The notes under the pieces are model-generated. The model ran no database searches and was not told where the DNA came from. It worked only from the letters and a program-made list of their open reading frames with translations. The position numbers and the translations under genes are program-made. From positions 1 to 13,521 of the forward strand of contig LSSL01007617.1 of NCBI GenBank assembly GCA_001953115.1: a stretch of DNA of 13,521 bases. Reading direction: 5' to 3'. Of the stretch, positions 1 to 9,913 are shown piece after piece. Source of the DNA: Smittium mucronatum (taxonomy: Eukaryota > Kickxellomycota > Harpellomycetes > Harpellales > Legeriomycetaceae). Each line of letters begins with the position of its first letter. The stretch's first letter is position 1.

Positions 1-35
1 TATTTTCCGGTACCATGTGCATGTTTAAACATATA

Positions 36-105
36 TTTCTATTTGGGACCAATCCAAATATGCTATTACTAATGCGTTTAGCCTTTTAGAACCTATAAAT
101 TTAGA
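36..105 (+). mobile_element. Possible transposon terminal-repeat-like patch (copy A)
   Basis: This patch shares ordered blocks with another at 12549-12615, on the same strand. The shared blocks are TATGC, then ACTAA, then the identical 13-mer TTTAGCCTTTTAG (77-89 here, 12592-12604 there), followed by a similar A-rich run. Copy A also holds TTGGGACCAATCC. A GGGACC block is common in terminal inverted repeats of Tigger/pogo-type elements, but that comparison is from memory. No inverted partner was found in the window, so this could be a solitary end, a MITE remnant or coincidence. Confidence 0.28.
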
Positions 106-584
106 ATTATAAAGTAAAAAAAGTTTCCAATTGAAGATTTCTAAATGGAATTAGTAATAGTTATATGTTTCAAAACCCCAACTCCTATTACTGTTGAAAT
201 CTCACGATTCCCGAAAACAATATTCACAAAATAATCACTAAATATCTGCCTAATTACCAAAAAATCGTCAAAATCAAAGTAAAAGATTGAGGTTTCGAGT
301 TTTTAATATCCTTTTTTTAAAAAAATTGTAAATTGAAGGTTGTTGTTGTTGTTGTTTTAAGGTATTGCAATTCAAAGCTTTGAATAGAGATTTTTTAATC
401 ATGTGGTGGCGTAGTTTTCAATTTTTTATCTAGAAATGTAAATTAACCAATTGAAAACATAATTAAGAGTAAAAATATAACATGGTTAATATTTCTTTTA
501 ACATTCAGATATTTCAATATGATATCATTCGAAAGAAGGATCAAAAAAATTTAAAAAGCTGACTATTTTTACAATTCCTACTAA
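90..584. other. A+T-rich stretch without a recognisable gene
   Basis: No sustained reading frame or family motif was recognised here. It contains a short GTT microsatellite. The frame starting with the ATG at 482 (26 codons) might be the degraded N-terminus of the MULE fossil that follows, but nothing in it is diagnostic. Confidence 0.4.
339..356. repeat. (GTT)6 microsatellite
   Basis: Six perfect tandem GTT units run from 339 to 356 and pass into a T run. It is a simple-sequence repeat with no coding context. Confidence 0.9.
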
Positions 585-2186
585 AAAAACACCATAATAC
601 TTTGGTGGGAACTGGTTATTGTCGAAAAATTGGAGGATGGCTTTCTTTTCGCTTGTAGTATAAATATCACTGCCTCCATGAAACATTACAAAGTGGTGCT
701 TTACTATTTAAAATAAAATATTTCTATTGGATGCAAAGCTAAAATGTAAATAGAAGCTTTTTACATTACTCTCCTGTTTAGGATTTATAATTACTTGGAT
801 CATTCCGAAGAATGTATTTTAAATGAAAAAAATCCTCGAAAAAATAAGGAAATGATCAAAAAAATTCTTAATAAATCAAAAAAACTCTGACAGATAAAAA
901 CCGCTGCAGAGAAAAATGGAATAAAAGTTTCAAATTAAAATATTTATCCGATTATAAATAATTAAAAAAGAGAAAAGCATATCAAAAAAAAAATTAATAG
1001 AGATGAATTAATTGAAAATTGCAAAGAAATTCCCAAAAACAGAATCTGTAGATTCTGCTTACATAATGGGTTATGATCTTGAAAAATGAAATTTTAAATA
1101 TTTTACTGTCACCTAAAAAATCATTAGGATTTATGAGTAAATTTAGCAATATACACCTTGATATGAATACAAATTACTTTATATTTAACATATAACTCTT
1201 TTTATTGGGTTGATAGATATAGAAAAAAAATTTATACCAACTTTAATTGGAGTGCTCCCAGATGAAAGCGGATCTAGATACTTTAGAGCTTGATATAAAT
1301 CGAAAAATGAGGCTGATAAGTTAGGTTTCCATTTTAATATTGGATAACTAGTAGCGGATGCAGCCCCAAGTATGCCTTCAGCGATCAAAAAAATTAGCTC
1401 TGGTTCTCTTAGGATCAATTTTTATGCCCACAATATTCGAAAAAACACTATGTCATTGAGTAAATGTAAATATTCTTTCAGAAAGAAATAAAAAAGGGCC
1501 TTTGTGTTATTTTAAAATTTTGCTACAATTATTCAAATCAAATTATTCCGAGTTTCAAGAATATCATGAAACAATAAAAGAGCTAAAAAAAGGGGTTTAA
1601 CTAAAAAAAACTGATTTTAAGGGCATTTTTATTTATGCAAGAGTAAAAAAAACACTTTAGAAAAGTTAATCTTACCATTAAATCTAGTTACATGTATTGT
1701 AAAAGGAATAAAATTATAAACTTAGTTAAAATATTTTTACGGATGATGGTTGATATTAATAAATATAATTGTATTTTTAATTTTAAACCTAGACACTAAT
1801 ACGAGCAAATAGTGCCCGATTCTTTATAACACAATGGTGATATATTGGTTTCTGGTTCACACATATCCAAATCTTAAATAATTAGATTTATATGAGAAAT
1901 GACAATTAGAAACCTTAAGATACTTGAGCTTTACAAAATTTAAACAAATGCAAAGAATAACTTTTCAATTCTCAATAATAATAATAAAATGATTATTCAG
2001 TTAGTTACAGACATTTAATTTTTCTCATGCAGGAATTTTGTGAAAACTTGGAATTGCTCTCAAGTTGTTTTAAATTGAAAAAAAATAAAATAAAATATCC
2101 GATTTGGTCGACTTTCAGCTATTAATTTGAAAATTAAGAGGGGAAGACCAGAAAAAATAGAATCTAATGGCAGCCTCTATATATAA
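585..2186 (+). pseudogene. Decayed Mutator-like (MULE) transposase, copy 1
   Basis: MULE transposases cut and paste DNA in the nucleus. They typically carry an N-terminal zinc finger, an RNase H-like DDE core and often a SWIM finger. Visible pieces, in order: a FLYWCH-like stretch at 585-713 (DGFLFACSINITASMKHYK); a post-finger linker at 780-1073 in one frame with three stops (DHSEECILNEKNPRKNKEM); first catalytic Asp at 1160-1162 in HLDMNTNY, aligning with FQMDMTY of copy 2; a core frame at 1198-1488 with stops at 1291 and 1345, containing LIGVLPDESGSRYF and then LVADAAPSMPSAIKK with the second Asp at 1357-1359, then NFYAHNIRKN in place of the usual CxAHM; a C-terminal block at 1668-1796 (NLTIKSSYMYCKRNKIINLV); a degenerate SWIM finger at 2022-2063 (FSCRNFVKTWNCSQ, where CxC and CxH are expected, so Cys and His are lost); and an RGRPEK tail at 2139-2156. 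Frames differ between blocks and many stops interrupt, so it is non-functional. The upstream limit is uncertain. It is paralogous to 8480-9913. Confidence 0.82.
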
Positions 2187-4620
2187 TACTCGGTTTCAAA
2201 ACCTGAATTTCAATCCATGATATTTTTTCAATATAATTTAGTTCATTCCTAAATTATTTCTATAAATTGATTAAATAATAATATACATATTTTTAAGTGA
2301 AATTAAAGTTTTAAAAATATTTTTTATTTATTTACAACTAGATTACCGATATTTTACTTATATCTTTATCACTATTTTTTTTTTGATAATTTAATACTTT
2401 AATCAAATGAGAAAAAGAAATTTTCAGATTATTTGATAAATAAAGTATTTATACTAATCTAAAACGTAAGACTTTCACATGTTTTAAAGAATTTTTACAA
2501 ACAAAGGTTGGAAAAAAATGAAAGTGGAATTATATAATAATAAAAAAAATTTAAAGTAAGTTACATACGAATATAAAGGTTAATAATTTTTACTACTTAT
2601 TTTTTAATCTTTATTTGTTTTAATCGAAACATCGCAAGCTTAAATTTTGTTTCCAAAAAAAATAATCCCTAAAGATCTAACGCTGATGAATGAGTTTTAT
2701 TAAGAAAAATTACAGATAAGTCATCCCCAAAATATAATTTTAAATTAATTTTTGTTTTTTCTTCTGTATAAAATACCAGAAACCCTTATTTTGATATAAA
2801 ACCCCGCAAAAAAAACATATATTAATAACAAGAAAAGAGCTTTAGCGAAAGGTAAAATGATAAAAGAAATTCATAATTATCTTCAAACTTTTTTTGTTAA
2901 TAATTTCTCTTCAGATTATATCAAATCGAAATTATAGACTCTCTAAAGATAATTTAATCTTGGATTCACATCACTGGAGAGTTTTATGATACATTAAAAG
3001 CAGAGTTCGTATATAATGATAAGGGTTTGAAATTTTTTAGGTTAACACTTAAATTTATTTTTTTTATGTATTTTTAAAACTATTAGCTTAATATTTCAAA
3101 ACAGAGGCAACTTTAAGAAATAAGAATAGCTTGAAAAATTATCAAATTAACATTTTGCTGAAAATAATGAGCCAATAATGTTTAAAATTTCAAAAGGCAC
3201 AAAAATTTTGTGTTTTAACATAAATTTTTTTTTGAAAAATAACACATTTTTATTTTTATGAATAAAATATATCTTCAATAATAATAAAAATTGGTTTTAT
3301 AAAGAAATTAATAAGTATAATAATTTAAAAGTTAAAAAAGATATACTTGCTTAAGTGAAGAGATTTTTTGTTTTTATTTTATATTATATTCTAAAATCTA
3401 GTTATTTAGATCATGATTTTTAATTTTCTATAAAAATTATTGGTATTTCAAGTGTCGTTTTTATAACATTAAAATTTTTATTTTAAAATTAAATAAACCT
3501 AAATCAATCAATTTCTACTTTAAAATTAAAATGATGCGCGAGACGATAAACGATTATTTTTATATCAAAATATACTTAGAAAATTATTTTAAAAGACATG
3601 ATTTCAAAAATTTGTGGGTTTTTAACTTATATTTTAGAAAAAATTCGTCAAAATACGTTTATTGTATCTTAGGATCTTTTTATATTGATTTTATGACCAT
3701 AATTATCGAGTTTTGGGATCTTTTATATCGAATTTTTAAAAGGCATGGAGTATTTGTTTCGAAATTCATTCATTTATAAATTATAAACACAGATGAATTT
3801 TTGTGTCACAAGATACCAAATAATTTATAAATTTGTGTTTTTTAAAATTTTAATCCAACATTAAGCTTATTATAAGATACATTCTAACATGAAATATATT
3901 AAAGATAATAAATAACTGAAAAAAAGTAAAACAGGTACTTATAACTCCTAAAATCACTATGGTTCGACATTGATCTTTTGAATCAAATTAAAATGCCTCC
4001 TTTCAAAAAATTGAAATGAAAATTTTAAAATAAAAGTTGTTGATCGTTTTTTTTTGGTTTTTTGAAACATTCTAGAATTTTTTTGGGGATTTTTCGCTAT
4101 AAATGTTAAATTTTAGGAATTGCACAGTTATCTTACAAAAGGTAGAAAAATAAAATGGCATTTATCAGCATATAATTGAATTTAAAAAAAAAAATTACTA
4201 GTAAAATAATTCGGAATTTAAAACATAAAATTGAGAAATTATATTTTAACGGAAACTCTCGAATAATGAGCAAATTTTTACTCCCCATATAAATAAATTT
4301 TATTAAAATTCGTACTCGATCACGTGGAAAACTTCCGGAACTATAGAGAAATAAATCAGCCAATTAAAATAATTATTTTTTTCCCCATATGTCGCTTAAT
4401 TTTACCAGCTATTTATCAGGAGATTTCTAAATTTATCGATTCTGCTTATTTTTCTCGCATTTCCCTTAATTTATTAGATATTTTCCTCAAATTTATCATT
4501 GAATAATTACCTTTTTTTTTTAATTTTTCAAAATTGGAATTTTATTGGACAGTATCTAGATGAAATGTATCATAGGTGAAATTTAAAGTAGGTCTTCGGT
4601 CAAGTCACCTTATCCTTCTT
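2187..4620. other. Long A+T-rich region with no recognisable gene
   Basis: I see no family motif, RNA gene or long repeat here. Open frames at 3531-3779 (+, 82 codons), 4133-4363 (-) and 4324-4506 (+) have no recognisable domain and are about the length expected by chance at this base composition. Around 2640-3050 several short + strand frames are slightly less A+T-biased (for example WIHITGEFYDTLKAEF near 2948-3010). They could be the remains of another element, but I cannot name a family. Confidence 0.5.
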
Positions 4621-5010
4621 TATTCGCGGATAATTCCCAAAAAATAATATTGCGAATTATAAATCGTTCAAATAAAAATGAAATATGCAGGCATTGCAGC
4701 AAAATTACGAAAAAAAATAACATAAAAATCGTTAATAATGAAGCAAGTACACTAATTTCCTTTGATTAGATAAAAAAATAGAGGAAAATCACAAATAACT
4801 GATTTAAGAATTCGAAAAGAAAAGAAAATTAAAATTGATCGGAAATTAAAACTTGAATGAACAAAAGTATCAATATTTTTTATAATGAAAAACTTCTAAG
4901 CGGCATTTTTCCTAGCTTTAACAAAAAATATTGATAATACAGTGTCTCTTATAGGGATATTAAATAAAAAAAGACATTAAAAATTAAAATCTATGAAAAA
5001 TTTATTTTTC
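4621..5010 (+). pseudogene. Doubtful BED-finger / hAT-like transposase relic
   Basis: One frame at about 4678-4767 reads NEICRHCSKITKKNN and then EASTLISFD before a stop. The CxxC pair followed by an STL block resembles the first half of a BED zinc finger as found at the N-terminus of hAT transposases, but the two histidines expected afterwards are not visible. Further on, patches such as KLLSGIFPSFNKKY (near 4888) and KKTLKIKIYEKF (near 4970) sit roughly where hAT proteins carry their post-finger linker. No catalytic motif or C-terminal dimerisation region was found downstream. The call rests on weak pattern matching and could be coincidence. Confidence 0.2.
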
Positions 5011-5859
5011 CAATTTCAATTCTAAATAAACTTCTTTGGAGTAAAGATTAAAGTTCTAATAATCAGAAAATTATGTGAACATAAATAGTATCTCTCCAAG
5101 GTATCTGAATGAATAAATAAAATATAAACGTGTCTTTAATAAGAAATTTCCAAAAAAGAAACTCTTATCAATCAATTGATTTTTATTCGAATCTAAGGTT
5201 TATGCGATTAAATCCGAAATTCCAGTTAATTTTGAAATTTGATTATTATAAATACGCTATTTATTCTTTATAGAACGACTAAATTTCACATTTTAGTACT
5301 AAATTTATGAAAAAAGGCTGGTTTTATACAGGTAGCAGACTAGGTAAAATATCTTTAATTATTTTTAAGAGAAATTTCGTTAAAATAAGAATTTATAATT
5401 TAATTTTTTGTATTTTTGGTAGCTAATTATGCGTTAATAGACCATACTGATTATTTGGAAACATAAAATTTAATTAATATTATATTTTTCATTAAACTAA
5501 AAAATGAAGTGTAAGGTTATTATTTCAAAAATTGGATGTCATATTTTAATATATGAATTCATATTTCGGGTTATAAATTATATATTTCAAAATATATCGT
5601 CTTTAAATTTGTTAAAAACAATCCGAACATCCGTTTATTAAGTTTTTTGTGATTTTTATTATTATTTTACTTGTATAAAATTAATAAAATTCAAAAAATC
5701 TGATTTTTTGAGTCTTTTTTATGAAATTTTTTTGATCTAAATGTAAAAAATAAAAATTAGAGAATAATAAAATGAAAGGAAAAAATATTAAATATTAAAA
5801 GAAGTGATCGAATAAAACAAAATAATTAGAATAATCAGCCCCAACTAAAATTTATATGA
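5011..5859. other. A+T-rich region with no recognisable gene
   Basis: No frame or motif was recognised on either strand. The stretch lies downstream of the C-terminus of the minus-strand Tigger fossil and may include its 3' end, but I found no convincing terminal inverted repeat pairing with the far side of that fossil. Confidence 0.45.
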
Positions 5860-6619
5860 TAAAAAGCCCAATACATTTTATTTTTCTGTTTGAAAAGAGT
5901 TTAGGATTAACGTTTTTTTTCTTTTTTTTTTGAATCTCGAAAGACTTTATGGCAAAATTTAAGTGATACTTTTATGGGGGTTTCATCTTTCCCTGCATGG
6001 TGAGATCTTTATCTTTCTCACACAAAACCACAATAAATCTTTCGATGAGTTCTATACCTTTACTTATAGCTGGTGTTTTTTCTTGATTTATTTAATTAAA
6101 TCCTTTCTCCTCTTCTGATGGAATAGATCATGTAAAATTTGAAACTGATTTAAAATTTTCATAATCTAATCATTCCTATCTAAAGCAGTGCTAATTTCAT
6201 CTATTATTAACTCTTTGAATTCCAAAATATTCCCCGTGTGCAAAAATGAAATTTTTAAGTCGGATAATTTTAATTTATATCCAAATATTCTTTATTTTCA
6301 ATCCACGGCATAATTTTTTTCAAAAACCCAATAATGCACGACTGGGAAACAATAATCCAAAAATCTGATATTAATTTGATAAAATATTTGATTTTAAATC
6401 CTTTTCGAAGCTCCTGTACCGAGGCCCCAACAGTAGCAGAGTCATTTAGAATCTCGAATGAAATTTTCAAATAGTGTGCCTTAAATTTTGATATAACTCA
6501 ATGGATCATTGGTTGGATAAATGAATTTGTGTTTGGGGGAATAAATACAAAAAAAATTTCCTCAAAATTTTTTTAAAGATCTTTGGGATAAAAAGATGAA
6601 TTGTCCTTCAACAAGAGTA

Positions 6620-6647
6620 TTTTAAATTTTAAATTTTAAATTTTTTT
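6620..6647. repeat. Short TTTTAAA tandem repeat
   Basis: A 7-base unit, TTTTAAA, occurs three times and runs into a T tract. It lies inside the Tigger fossil, just before the LLLKDN block in the direction of that gene, and probably replaced or expanded coding sequence there after the element died. Confidence 0.75.
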
Positions 6648-7235
6648 ACTTTAGCTATTCAATTCTAAATAAATCTCGTTTTTGAATTAGCTTTCAAATA
6701 TATATTTTTTAATATGGATTTTTTTTCGAAGGCCACCAAATCGCTGGAAGATCACTTTTTTTTTTAGCCCCCTCAACGATCTTGGAGTTTCTAATGCTTT
6801 AATAACCATTATTTAAGCCTAAAATATACCGATTAATTGGACCCAATTATCGGTTTAATTTTGTATTTGGCAGGTTTAAACCCAGGAAAACTATTTTTCT
6901 CAACAAAAAAGCAGGTTCTTGTAGGATTTTTTTTCCAAAATAAACATTTCTCATCTATACTAAATACCTACAGAAAAAAATAATATAGTTTTATCTTTAT
7001 AAATAAAAAAAATCGAGGGTTTTTTTACCTGAAATGGGGGATAGTCTCTATTTAAAAATAATTTTAATTCCTTTTTTCTGGGAATTTCCTGGAATATTCA
7101 TTATCGGAACTATCAGCCTCAAAAGTGAATTTTGTACTGTGAAAGCCCTCCCCATTTTTAAAAATTTCAAACCAGCCATTGCTGGCCTCAAATTCAACAC
7201 TCTTCTGACTTTTATAAAATTAGGGAGCTGGCTGG

Positions 7236-7250
7236 ATATATATATATATA
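7236..7250. repeat. Short AT dinucleotide repeat
   Basis: A perfect alternating AT run of 15 bases lies inside the Tigger fossil, between its two DNA-binding halves. Further TA-rich runs follow at 7264-7270 and 7302-7310. This is the linker region of the protein, and the microsatellite growth probably post-dates inactivation. Confidence 0.85.
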
Positions 7251-7551
7251 GCCTTTTTTCGTGATATATATGGGTTGATAGCTATTTTTTTTTTTTATTT
7301 GGATATATATACACACTTTTATATTTATTTTGAAATTAGAAATTGTATCATGTCTCTGATAATAACATTTCTTAATATTATAATCATTTTTTTTATTTTT
7401 CAATTTCTCTAAAAATTTTGGATCTTTTCTCGATCCTCCTTACGGCACTTTTATTAAATCTCACCATTTTTTCCACCTTTGAGACCCTTTCTCTGTTGGA
7501 AAGAGAGTCTATAGTATCTAATTTTTCAGATATATGAAATGGTTTCCTCAT

Positions 7552-8479
7552 CCTTTTTTTAATTCATTTTCATAGTTCATATATTTTTCAAATGGGTTAT
7601 CTTTGATAAAGATTTTCATTAGTATTTATAAATTCACCAGTAAAAGAAATTTACTTTTTAAAAAACCATTATTAAAATTCAAATTATTGAACCAAGTATA
7701 TTTAGAAATTAGCAAAATCGAAAAAATAAAAATAGCCAAAAAAAAAACTTCAATTTTTTTTTCATTTTCGTTAATTCGCGAGAGACGCTTCAAATAAAAC
7801 CGAAAATAACTAGCGATATCTTTAAAATAAAAAATTCCCTCTTTATTAAGACTCTCCAAAATAATTCCCCCACCTTTTTACAGCATCTCAAATATCCAAC
7901 ATATTGCTCTTATATTATTAAATTTTATAGATCTGAATCTAAAAAGATGCCTAAATTTGATATTTCAGAGATCTAGAGGGTTTAAATCTTCAGGATCACT
8001 AAAATATTTACCTGCAAAACCGAAATATCTATCTGAAAACTCTTAATTTCTTTTCCATCACCGAATTTTTTTTTCAATAGCATTTTTTTTCATTAATTTT
8101 TTTTCCTTATCTCCAATAATTGTACTGGTTAACAATTAGCTAATTTTTTTTAATAATAAAATTTTAATCCATTAATGACTATTTATGTTTATTTTAATAC
8201 ATAAAATTCGTTTAAAGCTCTTTTTTTCGATGAGTTTATTTATACAAAATCATATAAAGCCTTTGAAAGATAATAAACACACCCCCTTCTAATATCCAAA
8301 TAATATCCGAATTAAACTTTTAACTTCAATTATTCATAATTTTTTCAATACCTATAAGTTATAAAAATGTATCTGCAAAATATTAAGCTGGAGCATACCT
8401 GAAGTAAGCCCTGAGATTGATTTTGGAAAAAAGAAAAAAGAAAAATCCCTAGAAGGTCGAGTTTAAAAAGGTATTATAT
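7552..8479. other. Gap between divergent transposase fossils
   Basis: This stretch separates the 5' end of the minus-strand Tigger fossil from the 5' end of the plus-strand MULE fossil, so it should contain one terminal region of each. I could not identify either terminal repeat. The overlapping open frames at 7603-7797 (+) and 7626-7859 (-) show no family motif and look like chance. Confidence 0.45.
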
Positions 8480-9913
8480 ATTTTAATACTATTTCCAAAA
8501 AAAAAATTAAATGGATTCATAGTAAAAATGGAAGTAGGAAATATATATAAATCGGAGGAGCATCAAAAATATTATAATTTTGAAAATAAATTGAAATTTT
8601 CAAACCTAAAAAAATCCGAACCATTATCTAAAATAATCAAAGATATGTAAAGTAAAGTAAAAGCTAAGCCCTTTCTTATAAAAAATTTTAAATTAATATA
8701 ATATGGATGTTAGGTATAAAAAAATATACAACTGTATATACAGCATAAAAAGCGAAGAAAATATTAATTATAATGTAACATATAGTGAGTTTAAAGCTTT
8801 TTAAATAAGTAATTAAGAAGAAAATATTTCAGAAAAATCATATATTTTCGGTCTCAACGCTGACCCTAACTCTTTCGTAGCTTTAGTGGCATCGAAAAAG
8901 CTTTTGCGATATTTCGATAATTTTGGAAATTTTCAAATGGATATGACATACAAATTATTAAATTTAGATCACCCCATTTTATTTATTGGAACATAATATT
9001 CTTTAAAACCGTTCACTCCATTGGTCCTAGGTATCATAAAGGATGAGAAATAATCAAAAAAAATGTGTATTTTAGATAAAACTGAAAAAAATCTTAATAA
9101 ACATGGATATAGACTCAATGAAACGAGCCTGATATCCGATCCAGCTTCCCAAATTACCTCTACTCCAAAAAAATATGTTGAATACATGTTTAGAACAAAC
9201 TGCAGAACACACAATTATTGAAACATTCAAAAATTAATTTAAAAAAAACCAAATTATATTCGCAAAAAGAATAAAGGGAGATATATTATTGGTCCAAAAT
9301 TCATTTATTGAAATTATTTTTGATATCTCATGGAATTTTTTTACAATAAATTGCTTTTTTAGCAACAAAAACTGGTACGAGGTGTATATGGCATTATTTA
9401 CTAACACCAATGACTACATCAAATGTTTTAATTTGACATTTAAAATCAGATACATATCTTTTGAGAGAAAATTTATAGTAAATTTACTTGAAAACTTTAT
9501 CAGAGTTCTTAATTAACTTTCTCAAGCCATGTCTCAAATTCGTCTAAACCCAAATACCTATAGCATTTATTATTTGAATTAAACAGATTCTTTTTTTTTT
9601 CCGGCTTTTTAATCATCTAATCAGAAAATCTTAACATTTTGGAATGAAAAAGTAGAATTAACAGAAATTAAGATCGAAAACCTAAGAAAATTCATATTGA
9701 CTAAAATTTCACTGTTCTAAATGAGTGCACATGTATCTTGATATAAAGATATTATTTGCTTGTGCATACTCTTTTCCAAGAAATGGCGGTGTAACCACAT
9801 ATACTCATATCTCATGAATAAAAAACATATAAATATAAACGAAACTTAATATGATGCAAAAAAAAAGAGGTATACAAAGAAAAATTAAAAAATATATAAG
9901 TCTTACATTTTAG
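8480..9913 (+). pseudogene. Decayed Mutator-like (MULE) transposase, copy 2 with SWIM finger
   Basis: This is the better preserved of two related MULE transposases. In order: a post-FLYWCH linker (ATG frame 8528-8647, KSEEHQKYYNFENK then SEPLSKIIKDM); the core in one frame at 8829-9218 with internal stops at 8994 and about 9045, starting SEKSYIFGLNADPNSFVALV, then FGNFQMDMTYKLLNLDHPIL with the first catalytic Asp at 8940-8942, then PFTPLVLGIIKDEK, then SLISDPASQIT with the second Asp at 9138-9140, and CRTHNY in place of the CxxH motif; a +1 shift to the frame at 9289-9513 carrying NKNWYEVYMALFTNTNDYI then CFNLTFKIRYISFERKFIVN, the family's NWYEG and (T/N)NN-E-FN-K-R-R signature; a SWIM zinc finger at 9757-9798 (CLCILFSKKWRCNH, an intact CxC...CxH) in a frame running to 9846; and a basic tail at 9854-9910 (KKRGIQRKIKKYISL), comparable to the RGRP tail of copy 1. 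The third catalytic acid cannot be assigned with confidence. Stops and frame changes make it a pseudogene. Confidence 0.88.

Larger units (their letters stand above)
5860..7551 (-). pseudogene. Decayed Tigger/pogo (jerky/CENP-B-like) transposase
   Basis: Tigger elements are pogo-group members of the Tc1/mariner superfamily and encode a nuclear DDE transposase with an N-terminal CENP-B helix-turn-helix. Pieces in order on the minus strand: an ATG at 7551-7549 opens 52 codons to 7396 (MRKPFHISEKLDTIDSLSNR, then NKSAVRRIEK), matching the first helix-turn-helix; 7219-7067 gives EASNGWFEIFKNGEGFHSTK then EADSSDNE, the second CENP-B half; 6967-6836 gives VFSIDEKCLFWKKNPTRT then FPGFKPAK, matching the DETGLFWKKMP region, with first Asp at 6955-6953; DLPAIWWPSKK lies near 6754; 6620-6270, with two stops, has LLLKDNSSFYPKDL (second Asp 6605-6603) and IPPNTNSFIQPM, where the expected QPMDQG Asp has become Ile at 6506-6504, 33 residues after the second Asp; then VSQSCIIGFLKKIMPW. 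6085-5975 reads AISKGIELIERFIVVLCEKD, and a lysine-rich VFRDSKKKK lies near 5945, both fitting the family tail. Stops, frameshifts and the lost third acid make it dead. Confidence 0.93.

Noticed and set aside
1185..1418. 77-codon minus-strand frame
   Set aside because: It is the antisense shadow of the MULE core (LIGVLPDESGS to ADAAPSMPSAIKK) on the plus strand, which has clear family motifs.
1790..1840. Reverse-complement patch resembling a GGGAC-type transposon end (CGGGCACTATTTGC)
   Set aside because: The match to copy A is short and gapped, and the site lies within the span of the first MULE fossil, so it is probably degraded coding sequence.
2640..3050. Slightly less A+T-biased stretch with short coding-like frames (WIHITGEFYDTLKAEF)
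   Set aside because: I could not match it to any family or assemble ordered motifs, so it is not called as a gene remnant.
3531..3779. 82-codon open frame on the plus strand, the longest ATG frame in the window
   Set aside because: It shows no recognisable motif and is dominated by residues with A+T-rich codons (Phe, Ile, Tyr, Lys). About one frame this long is expected by chance in a sequence of this size and composition.
4605..4640. TTCGCGGATAATTCCC, reminiscent of a Tigger terminal repeat
   Set aside because: There is no inverted partner on the far side of the minus-strand Tigger fossil, and it lies about 1.2 kb beyond that fossil's C-terminus.
7034..7264. 76-codon plus-strand frame
   Set aside because: It is the antisense of the Tigger fossil block EASNGWFEIFKNGEG.
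7603..7859. Overlapping open frames on both strands (7603-7797 + and 7626-7859 -)
   Set aside because: Neither shows a domain or motif, and they lie upstream of the Tigger helix-turn-helix start, where no additional coding sequence is expected.
8969..9214. 81-codon minus-strand frame
   Set aside because: It is the antisense of the plus-strand MULE core containing SLISDPASQIT; the plus strand explains the sequence better.
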